Origin: Euryodendron excelsum | Lineage: Eukaryota > Streptophyta > Magnoliopsida > Ericales > Pentaphylacaceae | Assembly (NCBI GenBank): GCA_033060915.1 | Contig: CM065385.1 | Location: 13,139,001 to 13,203,000 of the forward strand | Direction of reading: 5' to 3' | Length of the DNA: 64,000 nt | Shown here: in pieces, positions 12,112 through 22,204 of the stretch | How positions within the stretch are numbered: position 1 is the first letter of the stretch | Layout: each line of letters starts with the position of its first letter | Translations under genes and position numbers: made by a program | The notes under the pieces: generated by a model | Told to the model about the DNA's origin: nothing | What the model saw: only the letters and a program-made list of their open reading frames with translations | Database searches by the model: none

Positions 12112-12958
12112 AGTGACCTACTTACATACATTATTCTCTCTCTATCCTTGTAGTAATTGTGTCCCTAGACTTGACATGGTCACAATCTAACAGGTCATGT
12201 AGCTTGCTCGAAATAAGAGCTTTTTTTAATATGATCCTCGAAAAATTCACTCTCAAAGTACTCTTGCATAATGGACTCAATGTAGTCTACTTCTTTGATG
12301 TCCTCATACTCTCTCGGTTGTTTTCTAACTGAAAAGATATTCATCTCGACAGCCATATTCCCAAATGACAACTTTAACAGCCCATTCCTACAATGGATTA
12401 CGGCATTACACATGGCTAGGAATGGTCATTTTAAGATAATAGGAATTTGAGAATGATCACTAATGCTCTCAACCGGTTGTGTATCTAACACAATGAAGTC
12501 CACTGGATAGTAAACTTATATATTTGAATGAGAACATCCTCCACAATACTTGTAGGAACCTTAATAAATCTGTCAGCTAGTTGCAAGGTAACATATGTAG
12601 GGCGTAACTCATCTAATCCGAGTTGTTGATAAACTAAATAAGGAAGTAGATTGACACTTGCTCCTAGATCAAGACGGACTTAATCTATCTTGTTTCCCCC
12701 AATTCTACATGAAATAGTAGGATATCCCGAGTCCTTATACTTTGGTGGGGACTTACATTGCAACATCGCACTTTGACTCTCATTCATGAAGGCAGTTTCC
12801 TTGACATGCAACTTCCTTTTTACAGTACACAAGTCCTTCAAGAACTTGGCATAGGAGGGAATTTGCTTAATGGTATCTAAGATTGAAATGTTGACCTTAA
12901 CTTGCTTAAACACTTCATAAATTTCAGAATTCAAAAGCTCATGTTTTGGTTTGGTCAA
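12112..12958 (-). pseudogene. Ty3/gypsy protease and linker fragment (Athila-like)
   Basis: On the minus strand, 12958-12680 encodes residues such as IPSYAKFLKDLCTVKRKL and LQCKSPPKYKDSGYPTISC, which match the segment just upstream of the aspartic protease in plant gypsy polyproteins. The following bases (about 12670-12450), in a shifted frame, continue with SVNLLPYLVYQQLGL and TYVTLQLADR, the protease core region. The active-site D-S/T-G is replaced or lost at the frame break. Near 12413-12195 the NAVIHCRNGLLKLSFGNM piece is the linker before RT. No RT follows, because the family A LTR begins at 12109. The fragment abuts truncated LTR sequence at 12959, so both ends are broken. Confidence 0.75.
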
Positions 12959-13879
12959 TCCTAGGGATTTGGTAACCTAGGGTTTAAAGCATGCAACTGA
13001 AATAAGAAGGTTTGATTTAGACTTAAAAAAGTTTGATTTTGGAAAGGTTCGAATTAGGACAGTTTCGATTTTAGAAAGTTTCAAAATAGGAAAGTTTTGA
13101 ATTAGAAAAGATTTGAAAAGGATTTGATTTGATTTAGAAACACATGATTTAGAAAATACTTGTAAATATTTGACTTGATTTGGAAATATTTAATTCGGAA
13201 GAATTTGGAAAGTTAGGGTTTAGGAAAGATTTGATTTTAGAAAGCTTTGAATTAGGAAAGTTTTAAAATAGAAAAGTTCGATTTTAGGAAAGTGCTAAAT
13301 TAAGAAAGTTTCATTTTAGGAAATTTTTCATTTTAGGAAATTATTAATTTTGGAAATATTTGAATTTGGAAAATTTTGAATTTAGAAAGATTTAAAATTT
13401 GGAAAGACTTGGAAGTTTGTAATTAGGAAAGGTTTGAAAGTTTGAAATTAAGAAAGATTTGAAAGTTTGAAATTTAGAAAGTCAAGATTTGGAAAGGTTT
13501 GAAATTAGAAAAGATTGGAAGTGGGAAAGATTTGATCTCTATTTACTAAAGTTGAAGATTGGATTTTATTTCTAAAAATAGATGATTTGATTTTGTTTCC
13601 AAAATTAGAGGATTTGATTTGGTTTTCTAAATTGGAAGATTTGATTTGATATAGTGTAAGCACCCCATTTTTGACCGCTCGGCAGTCTACACTCCGTCCA
13701 GACTTGTTTTCAAGTCATTTTAGGCATATTCCAATCAAAACCAATTCTCTAGGTCCAAATTCTGTCTTTCCATCGCTTCGCGGGCCTGTCAGGCCCAAAT
13801 AGAGGCAAAATGACCAAAATGCCCTTAGGGGCATTGTCCTTTCTTATTTCAATTCCAATCCCTCTCTCGAGACAGTTTA

Positions 13880-15012
13880 TTCCTCGAGACAGTCCGAGTA
13901 GCAAAGCTACTCACAAAACCGTTAGCGTGGCGGAAACACTCACAAAACCGTTAGAATAGCGAAAATACTCACAAAACCGTTAGAGTGGCAGAAACACTCA
14001 AAACCCAGGCATGTCTCTTCGGAGATGGTAAGACCCCTTTCCAATCCCTCTCTCGAGACAGTTTATTCCTCGAGACGGTTCCAATCCAGGCACGTCTCCT
14101 CGGAGACAGTAAGACCCCTTTCCAATCCCTCTCTCGAGACAGTTTATTCCTCGAGACGGTCTGAGTAGCAAAACTACTCACAAAACCGTTAGAGTGGCGG
14201 AAACACTCACAAAACTGTTAGAGTGGTGGAAACACTCACAAAACCGTTAGAGTGGCGGAAACACTCACAAAACCGTTAGAGTAGCGGAAGTACTCACAGA
14301 ACCGTTAGAGTGGCGGAAACACTCACAAAACCGTTAGAGTAGCGGAAGTACTCACAGAACCGTTAGAGTGGCGGAAACACTCACAACCCAGGCACGTCTC
14401 TTCGGAGACGGTAAGACCCCTTTCCAATCCCTCTCTCGAGACAGTTTATTCCTCGAGACGGTTTGAGTAACAAAACTACTCACAAAACCATTAGAGTGGC
14501 GAAAACACTCACAAAACCGTTAGAGTGGCGGAAACACTCACAAAACCGTTAGAGTAGCGGAAGTACTCACAAAACCGTTAGAGTGGCGTAAAAACTCACA
14601 AAACCGTTAGAGTAGCGGAAGTACTCACAGAACCGTTAGAGTGGCGGAAACACTCACAACCCAGGCACGTCTCTTCGGAGACGGTAAGACCCCTTTCCAA
14701 TCCCTCTCTCGAGACAGTTTATTCCTCGAGACGGTCTGAGTAGCAAAACTACTCACAAAACTGTTAGAGTAGCGGAAATACTCACAAAGCCGTTAGAGTA
14801 GCAGAAATACTCACAGAACCGTTAGAGTAGCGGAAATACTCACAGAACCGTCCGAGTAGCAGAAATACTCACAAATCATCAATCCCGTCAGAGTAGCGGA
14901 AATACTCACAAATCATCAACCCCGTCCGAGTAGCGGAAATACTCACAAATCATTAACCCCGTCCGAGTAGCGAAAATACTCACACCGTTAGAGTGGCCGA
15001 AACACTCAAAAC
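13880..15012 (+). repeat. 29-bp tandem hairpin array in LTR U3
   Basis: The unit is CCGTTAGAGTGGCGGAAACA plus CTCACAAAA, 29 bp (for example starts at 14244 and 14273). Each unit folds through GAGTG and CACTC, or GAGTA and TACTC in variant units. Arrays are separated by a ~90-bp segment containing GTCTCTTCGGAGAC and the CTCGAGACAG stretch. That segment occurs near 13990-14160, 14390-14465 and 14665-14735, giving a higher-order arrangement. Counterparts with few units occur near 11500-11620 and 37920-38090. Confidence 0.85.
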
Positions 15013-15119
15013 CTAGGTCAACACCAGTGGCTGTTAGCCCACTTCGGTGGAAAAGGACCAAACTACCCTTAGGACCTTTTCCGAGACTTTTCGGTCAGGA
15101 TGACCATTTTGCCCCTAGG

Positions 15120-15790
15120 TATCCAAACGCCCCGAGAACCACACCGGCTCTGGATATCAAACTGATAACCTCTTGAGAATACTTTTTATAGTGTTCTCAA
15201 CCTCCCCTTACCTTTCCGGATCATTCCGAGTCAGTTCCGGCCAATCCGGTACAAAATGACCGTTTTGCCCCAAGAGGGCCGGTCTCCTTCTTCGACCACA
15301 CCGGCTTTGGGTATCAAACCGGTAACCTCCTGAGAATACTTTTTATAGTGTTCTCAACCTCCCCTTACCTTTCCGGATCATTCCGAGTCAGTTCCGGTCA
15401 ACCCGGTACAAAATGACCGTTTTGCCCCTAGAGGGCCAGTCTCCTTCTTCGACCATACCAGCTTTGAGTATCAAACCGGTAATGTCCCAAAAATACTTTT
15501 TATAGTATTCTCAACCTTCCTTTACCTTTCCGGACCATTCCGAGTCAGTTCCGGCAAACCTGATACAAAATGACCGTTTTGCCCCTAGTGGGCTGGTCTC
15601 CTTTTCCGACCACGCTGGCTCTTGGAATCAAACCGGCAACCTCTAGGAACATTCTAAATAATGTTTCCAGATCCCAAGTCTTTTTCCGGGACAATCCGAG
15701 TTCGCCCCGGCAGTTTTCCGGTTCGGTTAACCGTTTTGCCCCTAAAGGCCCGGTCAACCTTTTCGACCCCCCTTATCTTCATTTTTCAAG
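15120..15790 (+). repeat. Four ~147-167 bp tandem repeats in LTR U3
   Basis: The word ATCAAAC recurs at 15156, 15313, 15480 and 15627. Each is in a unit with ACCGGCT, GGTAACCTC, a TTTTTATAGT word, CCGAGTCAGTTCCGG and AAATGACCGTTTTGCCCC. The same repeats occur at 38310-38770 and, inverted, at 10780-11300. No protein-coding potential is recognised. Confidence 0.75.
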
Positions 15791-15999
15791 TCAAATACCA
15801 CCAGGACACTTTTTTAAGTGTTCCTGCTCCTTTTCAGCCTTCCGGGTCATTTCCGGCTCCTTCAAATCATTCCCGGACTTTTTGGAGTCACTCCTAGTGA
15901 AGCCAGGCTAAAGTTTACATGGTAGTCACTAGTACAGGCGCCCAAATCTAGTCAAAGATACGTTGCTTGCCGGCCTTAATTGTTTTCTAAATGGATGGC

Positions 16000-16117
16000 A
16001 CCACTAGTAGTGGCACCAAGCCAAAAAATGGCCTGGCACCACTCCTAGTGGCGCCAGTGTAGAATTTGGCCTGACGCCACTGCAACAGGCACCAGGTTTG
16101 TCTTCCCTCTATAAATA
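16000..16117 (+). promoter_or_regulatory. LTR promoter: inverted repeats plus TATA box
   Basis: A clear TATAAATA lies at 16110-16117. Upstream are two copies of a near-palindrome: GGCACCACTAGTAGTGGCAC (about 16008) and TGGCACCACTCCTAGTGGCG (about 16043). A further CCTGACGCCACTGC copy follows. The homologous boxes are at 39113-39120 and, on the minus strand, 48603-48610. Transcription would start about 30 bp downstream, which places everything after about 16145 in R/U5. Confidence 0.7.
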
Positions 16118-16848
16118 CAGAGCCTCATTCAACGTGAAAAGGGTCTGCAAACTTAACCTAGAAATCACACAACTCGATATACAGAGCTCGAGCACCTCCA
16201 AAAACCCTAGTTTTCTTAGGTTCTCCAAACCCTAGCCACCCTACACTAAACTCTAGCCACTATACACAAACCTTAGCCTCCAATACACTCATACACTCCC
16301 CCATACACTCATACACTAGCCTTCAACCACCCTTCGAAGACTTGAAGAGCTGCCATCTAAAGCTTGAAGACAACCCTTGAAGACTGAAGGTGAAGATCAA
16401 GACAAAGACCGAAGATTGAAGACCGCACGGCGCGCAAATAACAAGATACAAGGTAGGCTCCCTATTTAAATTTCCGCATTCCCCCTCTCTCTTCTCTCTC
16501 CAACCCACTTGGGTTTTCTCTATTTTAATCCCCCATCTCTTTCCCCCATTTCTTTGCATGCTTGAAACAAGGGGACTCCCGGTCCATGTGTAGGATTAGA
16601 CTGTTGGAGAGTCACCGTGTCGGGGGCTTTCTTCTAGTCTAACCAGAGACCACGTGGGTCTAGCCCCCTTGATTATGTGGTGAAGCCTTAACCTTGTATG
16701 TTCACGACCTCAAATTGCATTGTGCATATCATAGTCTTGCATCTTCCAAAATTCGTTTTCAAAAAGTTGTTTTCAAAAATCGTTTTCAAACTTGTTTTCA
16801 AAATTACATCAAAATCTCTTTTTCAAAAACTTGTTTTCAAAACCACAA

Positions 16849-16893
16849 TTCTAGGGTGATTCTAGCCTTTTCATGGCTAGGGTTGCTTTAGGA
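16849..16893 (+). other. Leader hairpin 1 (19-bp stem with G-U pairs)
   Basis: Arms 16850-16867 and 16875-16892 with a 7-base loop TTTTCAT. An extra T-A pair closes the stem at 16849 and 16893. Every position pairs as Watson-Crick or G-U, read as RNA of the plus strand. Copies occur at 39810-39852 and, inverted, at 9809-9851. Confidence 0.65.
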
Positions 16894-16956
16894 AAGTGTT
16901 ATATTAAAAGTGACCTTTTGGTCTATATTTTCAAATCTTGTTGTTTTCAAAACCGT

Positions 16957-17005
16957 TTTCCTAAAGTGGTTCTAGCCTTCTTATGGTTAGAATTGCTTTA
17001 GGAAA
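16957..17005 (+). other. Leader hairpin 2 (21-bp stem with G-U pairs)
   Basis: Arms 16957-16977 and 16985-17005 with loop TTCTTAT. Four positions are G-U and the rest are Watson-Crick. It is followed by GTGAGAT. Copies are at 39921-39963 and, inverted, at 9694-9742. Confidence 0.65.
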
Positions 17006-20000
17006 GTGAGATGTTTTTACACCTTCTAAAAACTCTCTTTAAAAATCTCTTCCTAAAAATCTCTTTTTCAACATACTTTCCTAAAACTCTCCTCTTCAAA
17101 ATTGTTTTCAAAAACTCCCTTCCAAAATCTATTTTTCAAAACTCTCTTTTTTCAACTCCTCTCCAAAATCTTTTCCTCAAAATTCACTTTCTAAAATCAC
17201 TCCCTAGATTCACTTTCCTAAAAAATCTCTCCTAAAAATCTTTCCAAAAGCTCTCTTTTCTAAAATCTTCCTTCTAGAAATTCCCCTCTAGGTTTTCCTT
17301 CCAAAACCTTCGTTTCCAAAAACGTACTTTCCAAAAATCTCTTTTTTTAAAGCCCAAGTCAAGCCCTAGAGCTAACCATTAGGAAACCTTAATTTTCTGC
17401 CCAAAAACATGGTTTTCAAACTTTGCCCCAAACCTAGGTTTTCAAAACCTCTTGTTTTCACATCCAAACTATACATGTTTCCAAAACCTATTTTCTATGT
17501 CCAAACTATAGTCTTCCAAATCTAGGGTTTCTAAAATCTCCCTTTCCAAATCCTTGCCAAATCTTATCTTCCCTTTAGGAAACCGAATCAAATTTTCCCG
17601 TTTAGGAAACCAGATCCCGTCCTCTGTTTTTGGAAACAAAAGTCAAATCTTTTCTTTTAGAAACCACATCCAATCCCTTCCTAATCTAAACCTTTCTTAA
17701 TTCACTACCTTCCTAAACCATAAGCTTCCTAAACCATAAGTTTCCTAAACCTAAACTCTAAATCTTTCTTTAAATTTCAAAATCCAACTCTTTCTTAATT
17801 CAAATATTTCCTAATCTTCTCCTTTCCTAAATCTTAAGTTTCCAAAACTTGAACATAAAAATCTTTCCTAATTTTAAAACTCACCTTTCAAATCTTTCCT
17901 AATTCAACCCTTTCCTAATTCTACCCTCTTTTCAAATCTTAACTTCTTAAACCGAAGTTTTCAAATCTTTCCTAAACTCAAGCTTTTCCTAATTTCAAGA
18001 CTTTCTAAAATTAAAACTCTAAAACTTTCTAAATCCTAAACTTTCTAAATTTCAAATCTTTCTAAAATTCTAAGTTTCCTAAATTCAAAATTTTCTTAAG
18101 TTAAATCTTTCTAAACTTCCAAACTTTCTAAATTCTAAATCTTTCTAAAACTTCAACATATTTCCAAATCCAAAACTTTCTTATTTTCAAAATCTCCTTA
18201 TTTTCAAAACCTTTCCTTTTTCAAAATCTCCTTATTTTCAAAACCTTTCCTTTTTCAAAACCTTCCTTCAAATGGAGCTTTCTTAATTCAAAACTTTCTA
18301 AACTCACAGCTTTCTTAATTCAAAACTTTTCCTTTTCTTAATTCAAACATTTCCTAAGTTGAAAACTTTCCTTAATTCAAACATTTCCTAAAACGAAACT
18401 TTCCTACTTTCAAAACTTCCCTATTTCAAAACTTTCTAAATTCAAAACTTTCCAATTTTCAAAACTTTTCAATTTCCAAATTTTCTTAAATTTAAAACTT
18501 TCCTAATTCGAAAACTTTCCAAAAATGAAACTTTCCTAAATTGGACCTTTCCTAATTCAAACATCTCCTAAAATCCAATCTTTCCAAATCTTCCAAGCCA
18601 AGTCAAATCTTTCCTAGGTTTCTTCTCTTTCCTAAGTCTAGGTTTTCTTAAACCTTCTCTTTTCCAAAACAAGTCCAAATCAATCTTTCCAAAGCAAGTC
18701 CAATCCTCTCAATTCCAATTTCCAATCTCCTCTTCTAATTTCAAATCCAATTCAATTTCCAATTCAATTTCCTTCTTCAATCCAACCTTCTATTTTCAAT
18801 CGGACTCCGGTCCGAACTACGACTGACCTGATTCCCCTAAAGGGATACGTAGGCAACCTTCATAGGTGCGGTCACAATATTTTTCAAACTTTCAATTCCA
18901 CCCTCATGGGTTCGGTTTTCAAAATCTTTTCAAATTTAAAATTCCAATTTAAAATTTCTATTTTCAAATTCCTATTTCCAAGTTTTCAAAGTTTCCAATT
19001 TCAATTCTATCTTTTCAAATCTATTTTCAAATCAAATCAATTTCTTTTCAAATCAATTTCTATTTTCCAATTCTTTCATCTTGCACTTGCATATCATGCA
19101 TCATGCTAAATTAGTTTTCAAACATTGTTTTTGAAAGTGAATAGGGTTGAACTATAGTTAATTAAAGGCTTTCATAGGTGAATCTAGGGTAGATTGACAT
19201 GTAGGTACCGAAAGGGCGGGGTAGGGTGATAGCTTAGTGCGTCTTCCCTACACGTAACCAACCTCTGAACTTAGAATCACTGTTTTCGAAAGACCAAAAG
19301 GAGTTATTTTTCAAAAAGGGCTAAATGTTTTCCAAAGGTTGCCAAACAACCTGTTTTTCTTAAAAACCCTCTCTTGAGGAGATATTTTCAAAATTGTTTT
19401 CCAAAAACCCTAAGTGTAGTCTTCGGATTATTCTTAGTTTTTAGGTGACCTAACTCACCTTAATCAAGTTAGGTGGCGACTCTGAATCTTTTTCAAAAGC
19501 CCTTTATTCAAACCTGTTTTTCAATTCAAACCTAGTCGCACTCATTCTTCTAGGAGGGTGAGTTCTAACGAGAAAGTACAGCATTTTTTCCGCTTGGGTG
19601 AGTATTTCTCGAGTGCAAAAAATCTGGGCGCGACACATAGAATTGGAAAGGTTGAGTTTTGAAAATCTTGGATTTGGAGATCTATGATTTGGTAGGAAAA
19701 GCGGTTTTGAAATCCTATGATTTGATGTAGAAAATAGAAAGTGATGACTTTAAGAAAGGAATTAGGGTTTCCTAATCATGGATTCTAGGGCTTGACTGGA
19801 CTTTAGGACAAAGCGTTTTTGGGAAGTATATCTTTGAAAAGAGTTTTTTAGGAAGTAGATTTGCAAAACTATTTGAAAGGAGGTTTGAATATAGACTTTT
19901 ACAAGTCTCTTGAATAACTCACTTTCCTAAAACGATTTCAACTATGAAAAGATTAGAATTGTCCTAGGGTTGTGATTTTGACAACAAATAAGGTATGAAA

Positions 20001-20679
20001 TATGGACCATAATGATTACATTAAATGTAACACCTTCTTAAAACAACCCTAACAATGGAATGGCTAGAATCATCTTAAGATTGTGGTTTTGATAAAAATA
20101 ATTTAGGGTTTGAACCCAAAATTTGAATCTTGATGGTCACATTAAATATAACACTTTCCTAAAGAAACCCTAACCATGGAAATGTTAAAATCATCCTAGG
20201 AGTGTGATTTTGAAAATAAGTTTAGAAGAAGTAGATTTTGCATGTAAGTTTTGAAAGAGAACTTTGATGTAAGTTTGAAAACAACTTTGAATGCAATTTT
20301 GAATGCAATGTATGAACATGATAACTACAATGCAATAAGGTCGTGAACATATAAGGCTAGGCTTAACCACATAATCAAAGGGGTCGAACGCACACAATCA
20401 AAGGTTGAACTAGAAGAAAGCCCCAACATGATGACCTTTAACAGTCCTTCCTAGGGATGAATCAGGGAGTTTATTGTTTCAAGCATTCAAGAAGAGGAGG
20501 TAGAAGATGGGGATTAAAATAGAAGAAAACTTAAGTGGGTTACGAGGAAGGAGAGAGGGGGGGGGGTTACATAAAAATAAATAGAAAACCAACCTTGTGC
20601 ATGTGATGTTTAAAAGTGAGGCTGGTCAGGCTAGAGATCACCGAACGGGCAAAAATGAGCTGATTACAGTTGTTCCTCT

Positions 20680-21110
20680 TTTTCTATTTTGCTTGTCAAA
20701 GACAGAAAGCGATAAAGTAAGAGTCCCATGTTAACTGCAAGGTGCACAGAGGGATTTAGAAGAGTTAGAATTTGGAGAATAGTTACCTCTAGTTGATGGT
20801 CAATGTTTGGCATTCTGTCTGGCAGAATTATACTCCTTTAGAAAAATTGATTCTTTTTGAATCGGCGATCCATCTGGCAGAATGATACTCCTCTGGGGAA
20901 ATTGATGCTCCATCTGGCGGGATGATACTTCTCTAGGGAAACTTACTCTTTTTGAATCGGCGCTCCGTCTGGCGGAATGATACTCCTCTAGGGAAATTGA
21001 TGCTCTGTCTGGCGGGAGGATACTCCTCTAGGAAAATTGGTGCTTCTTGAATCACTATCTGTCTAGTGAAAAGTTGCTCCTCTGGAGAAGTCCAAGTTTA
21101 ATGTCTTGAA
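20680..21110. repeat. Alternating 55/40-bp (95-bp higher-order) repeats
   Basis: The TCTGGCGGAATGATACTCCT-like unit recurs with GGCAG or GGCGG at 20821, 20876, 20916, 20971 and 21011. The spacings are 55, 40, 55 and 40 bases. The array passes into the 76-bp array to its right. No gene is seen. Confidence 0.7.
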
Positions 21111-21120
21111 ACTACTGCTT

Positions 21121-21728
21121 CTTGAACCAACACTTTGTTTGGCCGAATGATGCTCCTCTGGGGAAGTTCAAAATTGATGTCTTCAAACTGCTACTTCTTG
21201 AACCAACACTCCATTTGGTAGAATGATGCTCCTTTATGGAAGTATAAGGTTTATGTCCTGAAACTGCTACTTCTTGAACTAACACTTTGTCTGGTGGAAC
21301 AATGCTCCTCTAGGGAAGTCCAAGGTTGATGTCTTGAAACTGCTACTTCTTGAACCAACATTTCGTTTGGCAAAACGATACTCCTTTGGGGAAGTCTGAG
21401 GTTAATGTTTTGAAACTTTTACTTCTTGAACCAACACTCCGTCTGGTATAATGATGCTCCTCTGTGGATGTCCAAGGTTTATGTCTAGAAACTGATACTT
21501 CTTGAACCAACACTCCTTCTGGTGGAATGATGCTCCTCTAGGGAAGTCTGAGGTTGATGTCTTGAAACTGCTACTTCTTGAACCAACACTCCGTCTGGCG
21601 GAACGATGGTCCTCTAGGGAAGTCCATGGTTTATGTTTGGAAACTGTTACTTTTTGAACCAACACTCTCTTTGGCAAAGCGATACTCATTTGGGGAAGTC
21701 CAAGGTTGATCGGGGAGGTCGAGAGTGG
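21121..21728. repeat. 76-bp minisatellite, eight copies
   Basis: CTTGAACCAACA-like words recur exactly 76 bases apart at 21121, 21197, 21273, 21349, 21425, 21501, 21577 and 21653. Units contain CCGTCTGGCGGAATGATGCT and a GATGTCTTGAAACTGCTACT word. 76 is not a multiple of 3, so it is not a coding repeat. Confidence 0.85.
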
Positions 21729-22204
21729 GCCATTGCCCCATTCTCTATTTCTTGCGAGTTATGGAAGTCTGAGCTTTCTGAGGTGTATACCGGTGCTGGA
21801 GATGCTTGAGGTTACTTGGTCACAGGGTGGCTTTAGTGCTCTCTTTTTTTTGTGCATTGTCCCATTCCTTATTTCCTAATTAATAGAAAGAGAGAGAAAT
21901 AAAGTAAGTTTTGTGTAAAAACTATTTATTTATACCAATTCTAAAAATGTACATGTAATGAAATTGAATGCATATCATACTTTTGGATAAATGCACCTAC
22001 AAGAATGAAATTGAATGCATATCATATTTTTTGATGAATACACATGCAAGAATGCACCTGTAGGATTGGAATTGAATGATTGTCATACTTATTGATGAAT
22101 GCACATACAAGAATGGAATTGAATGCATATCATATTTTTTGATGAATACACATATAATAATGCACATACAAGATTGGAATTGAGTGCATGTCAAATTTTT
22201 TGAT
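21713..22204 (+). repeat. Dispersed repeat shared with 2770-3230
   Basis: The order of words matches 2770-3230: GGGGAGGTCGAGAGTGGGCC, then GAGCTTTCTGAGGTGTA, an AGAGAGAAA stretch and a run of TTGATGAAT/ACACATAC units. It ends abruptly where the Tat pol reading frame begins near 22205, a transposon breakpoint. Confidence 0.6.

Larger units (their letters stand above)
13655..19635 (+). mobile_element. Complete 5.98 kb solo LTR, family A
   Basis: It starts TGTAAGCACCCC and ends GGGCGCGACA, the TG...CA pattern. It is flanked by TATAG (13650-13654) and CATAG (19636-19640), a 5-bp target duplication with one change (or an exact 4-bp ATAG if the LTR ends one base later). Flanking sequence rejoins smoothly relative to 47370-47400. 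Order inside: terminal block; 29-bp hairpin array 13880-15012; four ~157-bp repeats 15120-15790; palindromes and TATA box 16000-16117; leader with CCCTAG words; two long hairpins; G-poor tract 17010-18790; conserved islands 18800-18875 and 19190-19265; TGGCGACTCT near 19473; U5 end. No ORF of note. About 6 kb is very long for a plant LTR. Confidence 0.85.
12959..20668 (-). mobile_element. Family B LTR fragment, minus, split by a solo LTR
   Basis: Two blocks, 12959-13654 and 19641-20668, are continuous when compared with the uninterrupted copy at about 46660-49422. For example GATTTGATTTGATATAG joins AATTGGAAAGG. The insertion between them is the solo LTR 13655-19635. The minus-strand start is at 20668 (TGTAATCAGCTC). 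Compared with 48340-49360, about 1 kb covering the TATA box and U3 repeats is missing; the junction lies at a TGTGCATG word near 20593, suggesting a microhomology deletion. Hairpin-like segments remain at about 19920-19985, 20030-20090 and 20150-20210. The U5 end is missing and replaced by the protease relic. Confidence 0.7.

Noticed and set aside
13880..15012. CRISPR-like array
   Set aside because: 29-bp units are directly adjacent with no unique spacers, lie in a plant LTR, and there are no cas genes. It is an ordinary tandem array with hairpin units.
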